From Rhodococcus spongiicola (lineage in GTDB: Bacteria; Actinomycetota; Actinomycetes; Mycobacteriales; Mycobacteriaceae), in assembly GCF_004011835.1 (NCBI RefSeq), contig NZ_RKLN01000004.1:256318-320317 (forward strand): a stretch of 64,000 bases of DNA, given 5' to 3'. Under the pieces are notes generated by a model. It was not told the DNA's origin. It ran no database searches and worked only from the letters and a program-made list of their open reading frames with translations. Position 1 is the stretch's first letter; each line of letters begins with the position of its first letter. Positions 7,921 through 16,257 of the stretch are shown piece by piece. A program made the translations under genes and the position numbers.

Positions 7921-7950
7921 TATCATTTGGCGGGAGTCACTCAATGAGTG
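7921..7950 (+). promoter_or_regulatory. Candidate promoter and palindrome upstream of hamA
   Basis: A tatcat sequence at 7921-7926 could be a -10 box; a ttgagc at 7901 is only 14 bp upstream, short for a -35. Just after it is a 13-bp palindrome with 6-bp arms cactca and tgagtg around a single a (7938-7950), about 75 bp before the chosen hamA start. This is a weak prediction. Confidence 0.3.
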
Positions 7951-8023
7951 CGTCATTTTGGGCCACTCTGAGCATGATTCGGTGCCGGTCCGTGAACATG
8001 AGGTCAACCAAACGAGTGAGCCT

Positions 8024-8788
8024 GTGACTGACTTCAAACGCTGGTGCAAGCCGGAAACGGTCGTGCCGATCAAGGGACACACAGCGGGCATCCTGATCTC
8101 AAAGAACGACGACGCCGGAGTCGACGCCGTCGCAGCCACCCTCGCGGCGAAGTATGCGAAACCGGATGCGTTGGCTCGCATCGCTGAGAAACTCGGCAAA
8201 CCGAAGGTCTCAGACTTTCTGCGGAACAAGTTTCCGGCGACGCCGCGGGGGCGGTCTGGAGACATGGGTGAAATTCTCGCGACCTCCTATGTCGAGGAGG
8301 ACTGTGGTTACGTAGTTGGCCCAAGCAGACTCATTCACCGCGACCACCACGAGTGGGCGATGCGGGGTGACGATGCGCTCGGCGCCAAGTTCGACTCTGC
8401 GTCCAAAGTGCAGTTGTTGAAGACCGAGGCGAAGAGCCGGATTCGAACGACAGAGGCTGTAGTGAAAGAGGCGCGCGACGGACTGGAGCGCGAGGGCGGA
8501 TTGCCGTCACCGCATTCGCTGGCCCAATTCGCTGAACGACTACTGGACACCTCTGACGTGTTGCTGGGCGAGGCTGTACTGGAGCTCCAGTTATCTGGAG
8601 GGGTCCGTCCTGACGCGATGTCTCACTTGATGTTCCTGTTCACAACGAACGACCCGAGCCAGCATGTGAATGACGACCTCGCCGCCTACACCGGTCCTAT
8701 CAAGCAGCTCACGCGGACCTTGCGGGTGAACGCCCACCAAGAGTTCATTCATAGGGCGTACGAGAAGGCGCTCGCCGATGACGCGTGA
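8024..8788 (+). CDS. hamA: HamA-like Hachiman protein (DUF1837, nuclease-like)
   Basis: From the GTG at 8024 (VTDFKRWCKPE) the protein has 254 residues; the frame is open back to 7877 but the extra residues look non-coding. A PD-(D/E)xK-like arrangement is visible: the Glu of GDMGEIL near residue 83, an Asp in RGDDALG near 117, and ExK in TEAKSR near 135-137. HamA proteins carry DUF1837 and act as nuclease effectors in Hachiman defence, held in check by the HamB helicase. The gene overlaps the helicase start by 11 bp, so translation is probably coupled. The assignment rests on the motif set and the helicase partner. AbpAB or another nuclease-helicase pair is the main alternative. Confidence 0.72.
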   Translation: MTDFKRWCKPETVVPIKGHTAGILISKNDDAGVDAVAATLAAKYAKPDALARIAEKLGKPKVSDFLRNKFPATPRGRSGDMGEILATSYVEEDCGYVVGPSRLIHRDHHEWAMRGDDALGAKFDSASKVQLLKTEAKSRIRTTEAVVKEARDGLEREGGLPSPHSLAQFAERLLDTSDVLLGEAVLELQLSGGVRPDAMSHLMFLFTTNDPSQHVNDDLAAYTGPIKQLTRTLRVNAHQEFIHRAYEKALADDA

Positions 8789-11700
8789 TGCTGACGATCT
8801 CGCTGCAACCCTCGAAAGCGCAACCGCGCCTCAGTTCCGGCAACGGCTACTTGCGCGAGGTCAAGCACAGTCAATGATTCGTCGCGACGGGGTCCTTCCG
8901 GACGATGCACCGCAGTTCAGTACCTACCTTGACGAGGACCTCCTCAGCTACAGCTACGCCCTCATGTCGACAAGTCTGCATCTTCTCGACGCGACAGACG
9001 GCGAGACCGACAACGAAACGCCGGGTGCTCGGACTCCGGCGGAGCGGTTGGCGTTGGCGCAGAACGGATTCATGCAGGCTTCGTTTGCGCTCGAGGCGGC
9101 CACCCGCAACGCCGTCCCCTCGGAAGACCTCACGTTTCACCGTCTGATCGCGGGCGCAGCGAGTCATCTTGGAGGGTACGCAGCGCGTGCATTCTCGCTT
9201 ACGCAGGCGAGCACCCACTCGGGGCGACTGACGCCGATGGAGGCTACCCTTGCCGACCTGATCCTGCGTCGCCTCGACCGGATCGAGGAGCGTGCGCGTC
9301 AGCTCCGGTCCTCGGCTGACATGACGGATGACGCGGTCCTAGAATCCCTCCAAGAACGAGGCAGCGGGAACCTCGCTGTCGAATACGCCGATGACCTAGG
9401 GGCTGGCCCAGAGCTCGTGCTGGAGCCCGACCACGGCTCGAGCACGGTGGGCCCTGTAGTGCTGCTGCTAAGCGAGCACTACCTTTCCACTGTCTCGACC
9501 GCGCTGTTCGCCATCGCGTACAACGAACGGGGTCTATTGCGGACGGCTCTCGCTGATCTCGAGGCCGGCGAGCTAGCCTCCCTTGAGATCAGCGTTCCGG
9601 GCCCATGGTGGGCGTACAGGCTGACTCGACGTCTGCTCGGCGACCTCGCTCAGACCAGTATCAGAGCCAATATCCCCACCTCGCGCCCACCCGCGGCCAC
9701 AGCACCCCAGACATCCCAAGCACGCCAGGCCAACTGGGTGTACCTCCGTCGAACGTTTGTGACGACGCTATTCGCGCGAGGGCGATCCGAGATCGATCTA
9801 TGGCCATCGCAGCTGCACGTGGTGGAGCGCATATTTGCTGATGTCAGGGACCTTGTCGCTGCGCTTCCCACCAGCGCGGGAAAGACGCGTATCGCTGAAC
9901 TTTGCATCCTCGCCTGCCTAGCCCAAGGGCGTCGAGCCGTATACGTCACGCCGCTGCGCGCCCTGTCCGCTCAAACCGAACGAGTCCTGGAGCGAACCTT
10001 CAGTCCGCTCGGTGTCAGGGTTTCGTCTCTGTACGGAAGTATGGGGGTCAGTGACGTCGACGAGGACGCACTGCGAATAAGCCAGATCGTCGTCGCGACG
10101 CCCGAGAAACTCGACTTCGCACTGCGGTCCAACCCGTCCCTCCTCGACGACGTCGGTCTGGTTGTCCTCGACGAGGGACACATGATTGGGCCATCGGAAC
10201 GCGAGGTCCGCTACGAGGCCCAGGTGCAGCGTCTGCTACGTCGGGCCGACTCCAAGACTCGTCGAATCGTGTGCCTTTCGGCTGTCTTTCCCTCAGGCGC
10301 AGAACTCGATGATTTTGTCGGATGGATCACCAACGACGACCCTAACGGGTTGCACCATGAGGGCTGGCGCCCCACCCAGCAGCGGTTCGGGCTTCTCGAA
10401 TGGCGAGGTGACCACGCCCGCCTGACGATGACTGTGGGCGAAGATCGTCCCTTCATTCCTCGCTACCTTGAGGCGAAAATACCTACAGGACAACGTAAGA
10501 AGTCGTTTCCGGCCAGCAATCGCGAACTTGTCATCGCAACCGCCTGGCGCTTGGTTGAGGAAGGCCAGACAGTCCTGATCTTTTGCCCTCAACGAAACTC
10601 AGTCGAGCCGTACGCCCGTGAGATCCTCAAACTCCGCCGTCAAGGTCTTCTCGATGCCGTCCTGCCGTCCGGGGTTGATCTCGACGGGGCCCTCAACATC
10701 GGCGCAGAATGGTTCGGCGTCGACCACCCGATCCTGGAATGCCTCAGACTAGGCGTTGCAATCCACCACGGGGCGCTGCCCGGGCCGTTCCGTCGGGAGG
10801 TGGAGCGACTCCTGGACGGCGGGATCATCAAGGTGACAGTGGCATCGCCTACGCTAGCGCAGGGCCTGAACCTTTCTGCGTCCGTAGTGCTGTTCCACGG
10901 TCTCCGTCGAGGTCGAACTCTGCTCAGCGGGGCGGAGTTCGCCAACGTCATCGGGCGAGCAGGTCGAGCATTCGTGGATACCGAGGGGTTGGTGCTCTAC
11001 CCGTTGTACCAGCCGACCGATAAGCACCGACGAGACTGGCTACGATTGACCGTCGGCGATGCAGGAAAGACACTGCAATCCGGGTTGATCACGGCCAGCA
11101 TCAACCTAATCCAGCGGATGTACACAGCGGCAGGCTCGCCGCCTCAGCTGGAGCACTTCATCGACTATCTCACTGGCGGGCCCGACTGGGCGTTTCCCGT
11201 CGTAGCGGATGAGGACATTGAGTCCCAGCGTGAGGCCGAGAACGCTTGGTACCAGAATCTCGCGCTACTCGATACCGGCCTCCTCAGTGTCATCGGCGAC
11301 GACGAGGCCGATTCCGACGAGGTAACTCAGCGCTTCGCCGACGCGCTTCGCGACTCCCTGTGGGAGCGCCAGTTACGCCGATCCGAAGACCAACTTGCCA
11401 ATGCTCTACGCGAGATAGTCAACAGCCGCGTCCGATACATGTGGCGCGTCTCGACTTCCGCGCAGCGGCGCGGCTGGTATCTGGCGGGGCTGGGCGTGAA
11501 CGCCGGAACCTACCTAGGTCACGTTGCTTCCGACGTCGTCGAGCTGATTTCACAGGCCGAGAACGCGATCCGATTGGATGACAAAGATACGGCCGCGGAC
11601 CGGATTGTGCAGATAGCCACCACACTGTTCTCGGTGAGCCCGTTCCAGCCCGAAACTAATCTCACGTGGCAGCCTGTCCTCCGACATTGGCTAAGCGGCG

Positions 11701-12362
11701 TGCCACTGGGCGAGCTCGACGAGGACCCGGTCAGCGTTGCGCAGTTCGTCGAGTCCGACCTGATTTACCGACTTGTGTGGGGCATGGAAGCCGCCAGGGT
11801 CTACGAATCAGCCCAAGGCAACGCGACCGCAGACGCGCTCATCAGGACGGCTATCACCGCGATCGAGACCGGGACGTTCAGCCGGCCAGCATCAATCCTC
11901 ATCCGGTCGGGGTTCGACCACCGCGCCGCAGCGATCGCCGCCGTCACCACCACCGATGCGAACTTCGAGTCCGCCTCGGGTATGTGGAAGTGGATCCGAG
12001 ACTTGGATCCCCGTCTCACTCAGCTGCCAGACTGGCCAACCGCTGAATCGCACTCGGCCTGGGACAAGTTCACAAGCCGCGCCCGCCGGCCCAGCAAGAC
12101 TCGATGGGCACGGTATGCAAAACGGGTCGAGGATGTTATCTGGTACGACATCGTCCCTGACCCGAACGCCTGGTTGCGAGTGACAGACGCTGGCCCCGGA
12201 AAGATCGCGCTATGGTCCACCGGTTTCGAGCTTCTCGGCGAGGCGCGTGTCAACATCAACTCGCAGCGGCAGGGCGTATTGCATGCGCGACGGCTGCTCA
12301 AGGTACAAGGAATTGAGATGCACTACCGCGGTCCCAACGACCTTCTCATCCCGAGCGCATAA
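8778..12362 (+). CDS. hamB: HamB-like superfamily 2 helicase
   Basis: This is a 1194-residue protein. The first ~340 residues are helical with no motif I recognise. Helicase motifs follow in order: Walker A-like LPTSAGKTR near residue 362, TPLRALS, VATPEKLD, motif II DEGH near 464, a CLSAVFP motif III, AIHHGALPGPFR, motif V TLAQGLNLSA and motif VI GRAGRAF near 724. The pattern is Ski2/Hel308-like, as in HamB. The ~450-residue C-terminus is unassigned. In known Hachiman systems HamB senses DNA and releases HamA nuclease activity. It is translated with the upstream nuclease-like gene and convergent to a DUF4160-type gene. A non-defence repair helicase is the less likely alternative. Confidence 0.8.
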   Translation: MTRDADDLAATLESATAPQFRQRLLARGQAQSMIRRDGVLPDDAPQFSTYLDEDLLSYSYALMSTSLHLLDATDGETDNETPGARTPAERLALAQNGFMQASFALEAATRNAVPSEDLTFHRLIAGAASHLGGYAARAFSLTQASTHSGRLTPMEATLADLILRRLDRIEERARQLRSSADMTDDAVLESLQERGSGNLAVEYADDLGAGPELVLEPDHGSSTVGPVVLLLSEHYLSTVSTALFAIAYNERGLLRTALADLEAGELASLEISVPGPWWAYRLTRRLLGDLAQTSIRANIPTSRPPAATAPQTSQARQANWVYLRRTFVTTLFARGRSEIDLWPSQLHVVERIFADVRDLVAALPTSAGKTRIAELCILACLAQGRRAVYVTPLRALSAQTERVLERTFSPLGVRVSSLYGSMGVSDVDEDALRISQIVVATPEKLDFALRSNPSLLDDVGLVVLDEGHMIGPSEREVRYEAQVQRLLRRADSKTRRIVCLSAVFPSGAELDDFVGWITNDDPNGLHHEGWRPTQQRFGLLEWRGDHARLTMTVGEDRPFIPRYLEAKIPTGQRKKSFPASNRELVIATAWRLVEEGQTVLIFCPQRNSVEPYAREILKLRRQGLLDAVLPSGVDLDGALNIGAEWFGVDHPILECLRLGVAIHHGALPGPFRREVERLLDGGIIKVTVASPTLAQGLNLSASVVLFHGLRRGRTLLSGAEFANVIGRAGRAFVDTEGLVLYPLYQPTDKHRRDWLRLTVGDAGKTLQSGLITASINLIQRMYTAAGSPPQLEHFIDYLTGGPDWAFPVVADEDIESQREAENAWYQNLALLDTGLLSVIGDDEADSDEVTQRFADALRDSLWERQLRRSEDQLANALREIVNSRVRYMWRVSTSAQRRGWYLAGLGVNAGTYLGHVASDVVELISQAENAIRLDDKDTAADRIVQIATTLFSVSPFQPETNLTWQPVLRHWLSGVPLGELDEDPVSVAQFVESDLIYRLVWGMEAARVYESAQGNATADALIRTAITAIETGTFSRPASILIRSGFDHRAAAIAAVTTTDANFESASGMWKWIRDLDPRLTQLPDWPTAESHSAWDKFTSRARRPSKTRWARYAKRVEDVIWYDIVPDPNAWLRVTDAGPGKIALWSTGFELLGEARVNINSQRQGVLHARRLLKVQGIEMHYRGPNDLLIPSA

Positions 12363-12512
12363 CAGTAGCGACCTCTGGCTGCCCTGATCGTCGACGTCCG
12401 TCGATGGAGACCTCAACAATCTGGAAGTGGCTGTGGATCGTCCAATACTTCCGGTGACTCTTCAAGACCCACGTAGTTCCTCGGTTCTGTAACACACTGG
12501 GGGAGTAGGGTC

Positions 12513-13058
12513 TCAGGTTAGGACAACAGGGTCACCGTGATAGTCTTGCCACCAACTAGCTAGCTGGTCATGGTGCTTGCCGACTAGGTCTTGAAATCCT
12601 CGGATATCCTTGGCGCTCAAACCCTTCGGTACATTACCGGACAGTTCACCCGTTGTCAGGTCGACCTTCAAATCGGCCTCCGGATAAGCCCTCACCTTGA
12701 TATGTGCATGGGGCGGTGGATGGTCATTCGTACGCACGATCAGTGTGACACCGTTCTGCAATCGCAGCCCCTCGGCAATGAGGGCGACGAGGAACCCGTC
12801 ACTATCGAATCCAGCGACAACCTCGTTCTCGAAAATGTGATCGGCGATGTTCTTCAGCCGCTGAAGGACGTGCTCGGGCGTGATGTGTTCTGCCGCAGTG
12901 GCTTCCTCCCAATCGGCCTTCGTCATAAGGCGCGGGCGGTCCTGCTCTTGGTTCCACCAAGGGTTATCTGGGTATCGACTCACGAGGCTCAATACTATGT
13001 CGTCAGCACCACAGCGCGCTCGATCAAGTGTCAGAGAAGTCTCCGTAGGCTCGCTCAC
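12513..13058 (-). CDS. DUF4160-type protein next to the defence locus
   Basis: This 181-residue protein, starting at a GTG, has an unassigned N-terminal ~100 residues (YPDNPWWNQEQDRP). The C-terminal segment resembles DUF4160: PPPHAHIKVRAYPEADLKVD, then TTGEL, an LSAKDIRGF helix and a terminal QLASWWQDYHG. DUF4160 proteins are small, often sit next to toxin-antitoxin or defence genes, and have no settled function. Here the extra N-terminal half makes it about twice the usual length. It faces hamB tail-to-tail with 150 bp between them and no clear terminator. Whether it belongs to the defence system is unknown. Confidence 0.6.
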   Translation of the reverse strand: MSEPTETSLTLDRARCGADDIVLSLVSRYPDNPWWNQEQDRPRLMTKADWEEATAAEHITPEHVLQRLKNIADHIFENEVVAGFDSDGFLVALIAEGLRLQNGVTLIVRTNDHPPPHAHIKVRAYPEADLKVDLTTGELSGNVPKGLSAKDIRGFQDLVGKHHDQLASWWQDYHGDPVVLT

Positions 13059-13682
13059 CTGATCGGGGTTTCGCCCGATCGTATGTGTCGCATGATGCCT
13101 GGTGAAGTCAGAAGGATGTAGACCAGCTCCGGCGAGTCCGTTAGGGGCGCTGGCTGAATAGCCGCCGATGTGACTTGCGTTAGAGCTTCAGGACCCGCAG
13201 TGAGTTTGGAACGATCGAGTAATCCCGTCTGTGCGTTCCTCAGATGTAAACCGAGATTGCGGGATCAGCGATGGAGAGGTCTGCCCCATTAGCCGCGCCC
13301 TGTTGGTGTTGTGGCACTGGCCATCTGCGTGACGTACCGATCGCTGCTGCGCGGAGCTGCGGGAGCGTCGTCGGCTTCGCTTGCGTGTAGGGTCGGCGGT
13401 CGGTGTTCATGGTGGGTAGCTATCGTGTTGGTGGCAATGACAGTGGTAGCGGGCCGATCAGCGCCACTGCCGAGTGAACTGAAGGATGAAGCTAGACAGA
13501 GAGTCGGTTGCCGACCGTGAGTCGGTAGATATCCGGGCAGACGAATCGACGCCACGCCGTCTTGTACTGGACCAGGTGGCGATAGATTGTCTTCGCAGGA
13601 GCATTCGCCGCCCGACGGTACTCCGTGGGTTGTCGTCTGACGTGTGGCGACCAACGAGTGCAAACCAGGAAAATCAGGGATC
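13059..13682. other. Intergenic region without a recognisable gene
   Basis: Several short frames exist on both strands, including a 138-codon minus frame at 13289-13705. None shows a domain, signal peptide or ribosome binding site. A short inverted motif around 13501-13530 (gtcggttgccgaccg, then gagtcgg) is the only local structure I noticed. It is probably remnant DNA at the edge of the defence island. Confidence 0.4.
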
Positions 13683-13862
13683 GTGACCAAGCCTGCTGAC
13701 ATCATTCGTGACCGCGCGGTGAAAGTTGACGAGGCCGTTCGGGGGGATCAGGTCGGCGCGTATCGCAGGGTTAAGCAGCTCGTAGCGACAACCATCAAGA
13801 TAGTTGGACAGGACAACGGCACGGCGAGCGTTAGATCTATCTCGCGGCGCCGTCGGTGCTGA
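13683..13862 (+). CDS. Possible small basic protein
   Basis: A GTG at 13683 preceded by a purine-rich cagggatc opens 59 codons. Residues such as TKPADIIRDRAVKVDEAVRG and AYRRVKQLVATTIKIVG look like two amphipathic helices, with a basic tail ending SRRRRC. Codon use is only moderately GC-rich in the third position. It could be a genuine small protein or the truncated N-terminus of a lost gene. No family is recognised. Confidence 0.3.
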   Translation: MTKPADIIRDRAVKVDEAVRGDQVGAYRRVKQLVATTIKIVGQDNGTASVRSISRRRRC

Positions 13863-13875
13863 GGCGCCCTTCCTC

Positions 13876-14337
13876 CTATGAACGGAACTCCCCTCTCGCG
13901 CTTTCCAGCCATTCCGCTGCTGCAGCGTGATCCGCTGTTCGAGGAGCGGTCAGAATGATGCGGTTTCCGTCGGGATCGGTGATCGTCAGGTCCGTCGTGA
14001 ACCACGGGGTGTCCGTCGGACCCTCAACGGTTCCGGCGAGGTCGGCTGTTCCTGCCAGCGCATCCGCTCGGGCGGCGAGGTCTTCGGCGCCGGCAGCGAG
14101 CGACACCGTGACGCTGCCGTCCACCGCTTCACCCTGCACGAGCAGCACATCCTGGTACTTCTCGCGTCGCAGATGAATCAACTGAACTCCTGTGGGGCCG
14201 GGAATGGAGGCGAGGGTGATGAACCCGACCTGGTGGTAGAACCTCTCGCTGACCTCGAGATCGCGCACGAGGAACGACGCAAACATGGGCATGGGATAGA
14301 TGGAGCGGTCGATAGCCGCTTCCGTTGAAACCGTCAT
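13876..14337 (-). CDS. Glyoxalase/VOC superfamily protein
   Basis: This 153-residue protein is taken from the ATG at 14337; a TTG 15 bp upstream is also possible. It has the paired beta-alpha-beta-beta-beta modules of the VOC fold: PMFASFLVRDLEVSERFYHQ at the start, GVQLIHLRREKYQDVLLV in the middle, then LTITDPDGNRIILTAPR, the typical VOC ending. It is cytoplasmic. VOC proteins include lyases, dioxygenases and antibiotic-binding proteins; the metal ligands are not clear enough to choose. It stands alone between a gene-poor region and a divergent secreted protein. Confidence 0.75.
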   Translation of the reverse strand: MTVSTEAAIDRSIYPMPMFASFLVRDLEVSERFYHQVGFITLASIPGPTGVQLIHLRREKYQDVLLVQGEAVDGSVTVSLAAGAEDLAARADALAGTADLAGTVEGPTDTPWFTTDLTITDPDGNRIILTAPRTADHAAAAEWLESARGEFRS

Positions 14338-14581
14338 GCCCCCAGCGTCCAACTTGACGCGACGTGAAGGTCAAGTCTCCCGAACCATCTCCTGAACTGC
14401 GGACGAGCAGGGTGCCCGGCATCCGAGAGCACCGGAAGCTCCGTCCCATGGGCGACACTCCGACCGCGACGGAAAAAGAATCTTTCGGAAATCTCGTGTG
14501 ACGGCGGCCACATAACGGTTAGATCGGACGATCAACGTACGAGCGTAAGCCGACTCGGACAAGACAACTGGGAGGTAATCC

Positions 14582-15094
14582 ATGCCTGCTGCCCGCATGA
14601 AGAGGCTCGCTGCCGGTGCCGCCACGACGGTGGCTACCGTCGCGGCTATCGCGCTCACCGCGCCCGCCACCGCGTCGGCCGCCGTGAAGCCGCCGATTGT
14701 GGAGGCGTCGTCGTCCGGCACCACGATCAACATCTCGATCAAGAACCCGCACGTGCCCCTCGACCTGGTTGGCTGCAATGCGATGATCGTCGATGCCTCG
14801 AGCGTTCCCGCCATCGTCGAAAATCCCCTCGAGCTCCTCCAGCCCGGTGTCGTGGTCTTCCCGGTGTTCGACACGGTCGAGTCCCTGTTCGGCGTCCTTC
14901 CAGGGCAGACGAGAAACTATACGGTCGAGGATGTCGAGCCCGGCCTGTACGGCGTCGTCGGTGGGTGCATATCGTTGTTGGACCTGATCGCAGGCCCGAC
15001 GATCACCGAGCCCGAGATTCTCGCGGTGGTGGACGTGGATACGGGCAGTCTCGGTAGCTTGGGTAGCTCCGAGATCCCTGCCTTCGGCAGCTGA
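14582..15094 (+). CDS. Secreted protein of unknown function
   Basis: This 170-residue protein has an ATG preceded by a good Shine-Dalgarno (gggaggt). The N-terminus MPAARMKRLAAG leads into an Ala/Thr-rich hydrophobic region with a signal peptidase I site near TASAAV. The mature ~135 residues are rich in Val, Pro and Gly with two Cys residues (DLVGCNAM and VVGGCISL), probably forming a disulfide, and end in repeated GSLGS. No enzymatic motif is visible. It is likely exported and perhaps cell-envelope associated. A strong terminator follows, so it appears to be monocistronic. Confidence 0.75.
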   Translation: MPAARMKRLAAGAATTVATVAAIALTAPATASAAVKPPIVEASSSGTTINISIKNPHVPLDLVGCNAMIVDASSVPAIVENPLELLQPGVVVFPVFDTVESLFGVLPGQTRNYTVEDVEPGLYGVVGGCISLLDLIAGPTITEPEILAVVDVDTGSLGSLGSSEIPAFGS

Positions 15095-15109
15095 TTCGAC
15101 TCCCCCGTT

Positions 15110-15148
15110 CAGCTCCCCACCGGTTCTCGCCGTTCCGGTGGGGAGCTG
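15110..15148 (+). terminator. Strong intrinsic terminator hairpin
   Basis: A perfect 14-bp stem, cagctccccaccgg at 15110-15123 pairing with 15135-15148, has an 11-nt loop and is followed by acaggtttt. It lies 16 bp after the secreted protein stop and could also serve the convergent XRE/ABC operon. Confidence 0.75.
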
Positions 15149-15173
15149 ACAGGTTTTCGGGCCGGGCGTCGGG

Positions 15174-15416
15174 TTACGCGGACTCGACGCCCGACCCCAG
15201 CCTGGGGAACGGCTCGGTGGAGAACACGACCTCCACCGCCACCTCGAAGTACGCAGCGATACGCAGCGCCAGGTGCAGGCTGGGGCTGTACTCGCCGCGC
15301 TCGAGGTAGCCCACCGTCTGGTAGTGGACGCCCAGCGCCTCGGCCAACTCCCGCCTCGATATGCCCCGCTCGGCGCGCAGCATCGCGATGCGGTTGTAGA
15401 TGACCTCAGAAGGCAC
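15174..15416 (-). CDS. XRE-family small DNA-binding regulator
   Basis: This 80-residue protein is taken from a GTG at 15416 with a gagaggg ribosome site just upstream. A single helix-turn-helix covers most of it: NRIAMLRAERGISRRELAEA, then LGVHYQTVGYLERGEYSPS with the recognition helix. It resembles the compact YozG/Cro-like regulators often found at the end of ABC-2 exporter operons. It overlaps the permease stop by 11 bp and is therefore co-translated with the transporter. It probably controls this operon. Confidence 0.85.
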   Translation of the reverse strand: MPSEVIYNRIAMLRAERGISRRELAEALGVHYQTVGYLERGEYSPSLHLALRIAAYFEVAVEVVFSTEPFPRLGSGVESA

Positions 15417-16257
15417 GCTGCATCGCCCTCTCACGTCGTGCGGCCATGCTCGATCCCGATTCGTGACGCGCCATGCGCCGCAACACTACCGGCGCGATCA
15501 GCAGTCCCGCGACCGCCCAGGCCCCCAGTACCGCCGCGGTTTCGGCGTGCCGCCAGGACTCGCCGATCTCGACCGCCACCGCGTCGGGGGGAAGCAACGC
15601 CGATCGCATTCCGAGTCCGCTCCAGTACATCGGGAACACCTGGCCGACGGCCTGCATCCACCCCGGCAGTGCTGTGATCGGGTAGAAGATTCCCGAGATG
15701 GCGACGAGCCCCATGAGAGGCATCGTCAGCAGGAACGTCGCGCGGGGGCCGTCGAGGACAGCACCCAGGATCGCGCCGAGCGGCAGGGCGGCGAGCAGGC
15801 TGAGCAGCAGAACCCAGACGAAGGTCGCCCACGCGCTGAGGCCGTCCAGCGACGCCCCTCCGATGACGATCATGCCCACCGCGAGCACTACCGCCACCTG
15901 CACGACGACGGATCCTGCGGCCGAGACGATCTTGCCGACCACGTAGCCGATCATCCCGCCCGGCACCGCCTTGGCCCGCAGCAGCGTGCCGTCCTCACGG
16001 TCCAGGACAAGCACATTGGTGATCGCGAACAGTCCGTTGAACACGATGATCGACCCGATGAGACCGGGAACGGCGAGTTCGGAGATCGAGAGGTCGCTGC
16101 CCGTGTACTCGCGATTGCGCAGCAGGTAGAGCACGACCAGTGCGATGGCCGGGCTCATGAACTGACCGATCAGGTCGGGACCGGCGGTGAAGAGTTGGCG
16201 AAGTTCGATCCAGCCGCGAGCCAGGCCGGCGCGGACCGCGTTGGCAGTGGGGTTCAT
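15406..16257 (-). CDS. ABC-2 type transporter permease
   Basis: This 283-residue membrane protein has about six helices. The first follows IGQFMSPAIALVVLYLL, the middle ones lie around PGLIGSIIVFNGLFAITNV and VVVQVAVVLAVGMIVIG, and a conserved ABC-2 segment GIFYPITALPGWMQAVGQVF precedes the last helix. A cytoplasmic loop LDREDGTLLRAKAVPGGM is typical of drug or lipid exporters. It overlaps the ATPase gene by 4 bp and the XRE gene by 11 bp, forming a three-gene operon. The substrate is not deducible. Confidence 0.88.
   Translation of the reverse strand: MNPTANAVRAGLARGWIELRQLFTAGPDLIGQFMSPAIALVVLYLLRNREYTGSDLSISELAVPGLIGSIIVFNGLFAITNVLVLDREDGTLLRAKAVPGGMIGYVVGKIVSAAGSVVVQVAVVLAVGMIVIGGASLDGLSAWATFVWVLLLSLLAALPLGAILGAVLDGPRATFLLTMPLMGLVAISGIFYPITALPGWMQAVGQVFPMYWSGLGMRSALLPPDAVAVEIGESWRHAETAAVLGAWAVAGLLIAPVVLRRMARHESGSSMAARRERAMQRAF

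Noticed and set aside
6661-8265. 534-codon minus-strand frame across the WYL gene and hamA start
   Set aside because: Arg/Pro/Ser-rich, no motif, and crosses two genes with good support on the other strand.
8434-8456. T-loop-like sequence (ggattcgaac) suggesting a tRNA
   Set aside because: It lies within the HamA coding frame and no cloverleaf can be formed around it.
13289-13705. 138-codon minus-strand frame
   Set aside because: Thr/Pro/Ser-rich composition typical of chance reading; no start signal.
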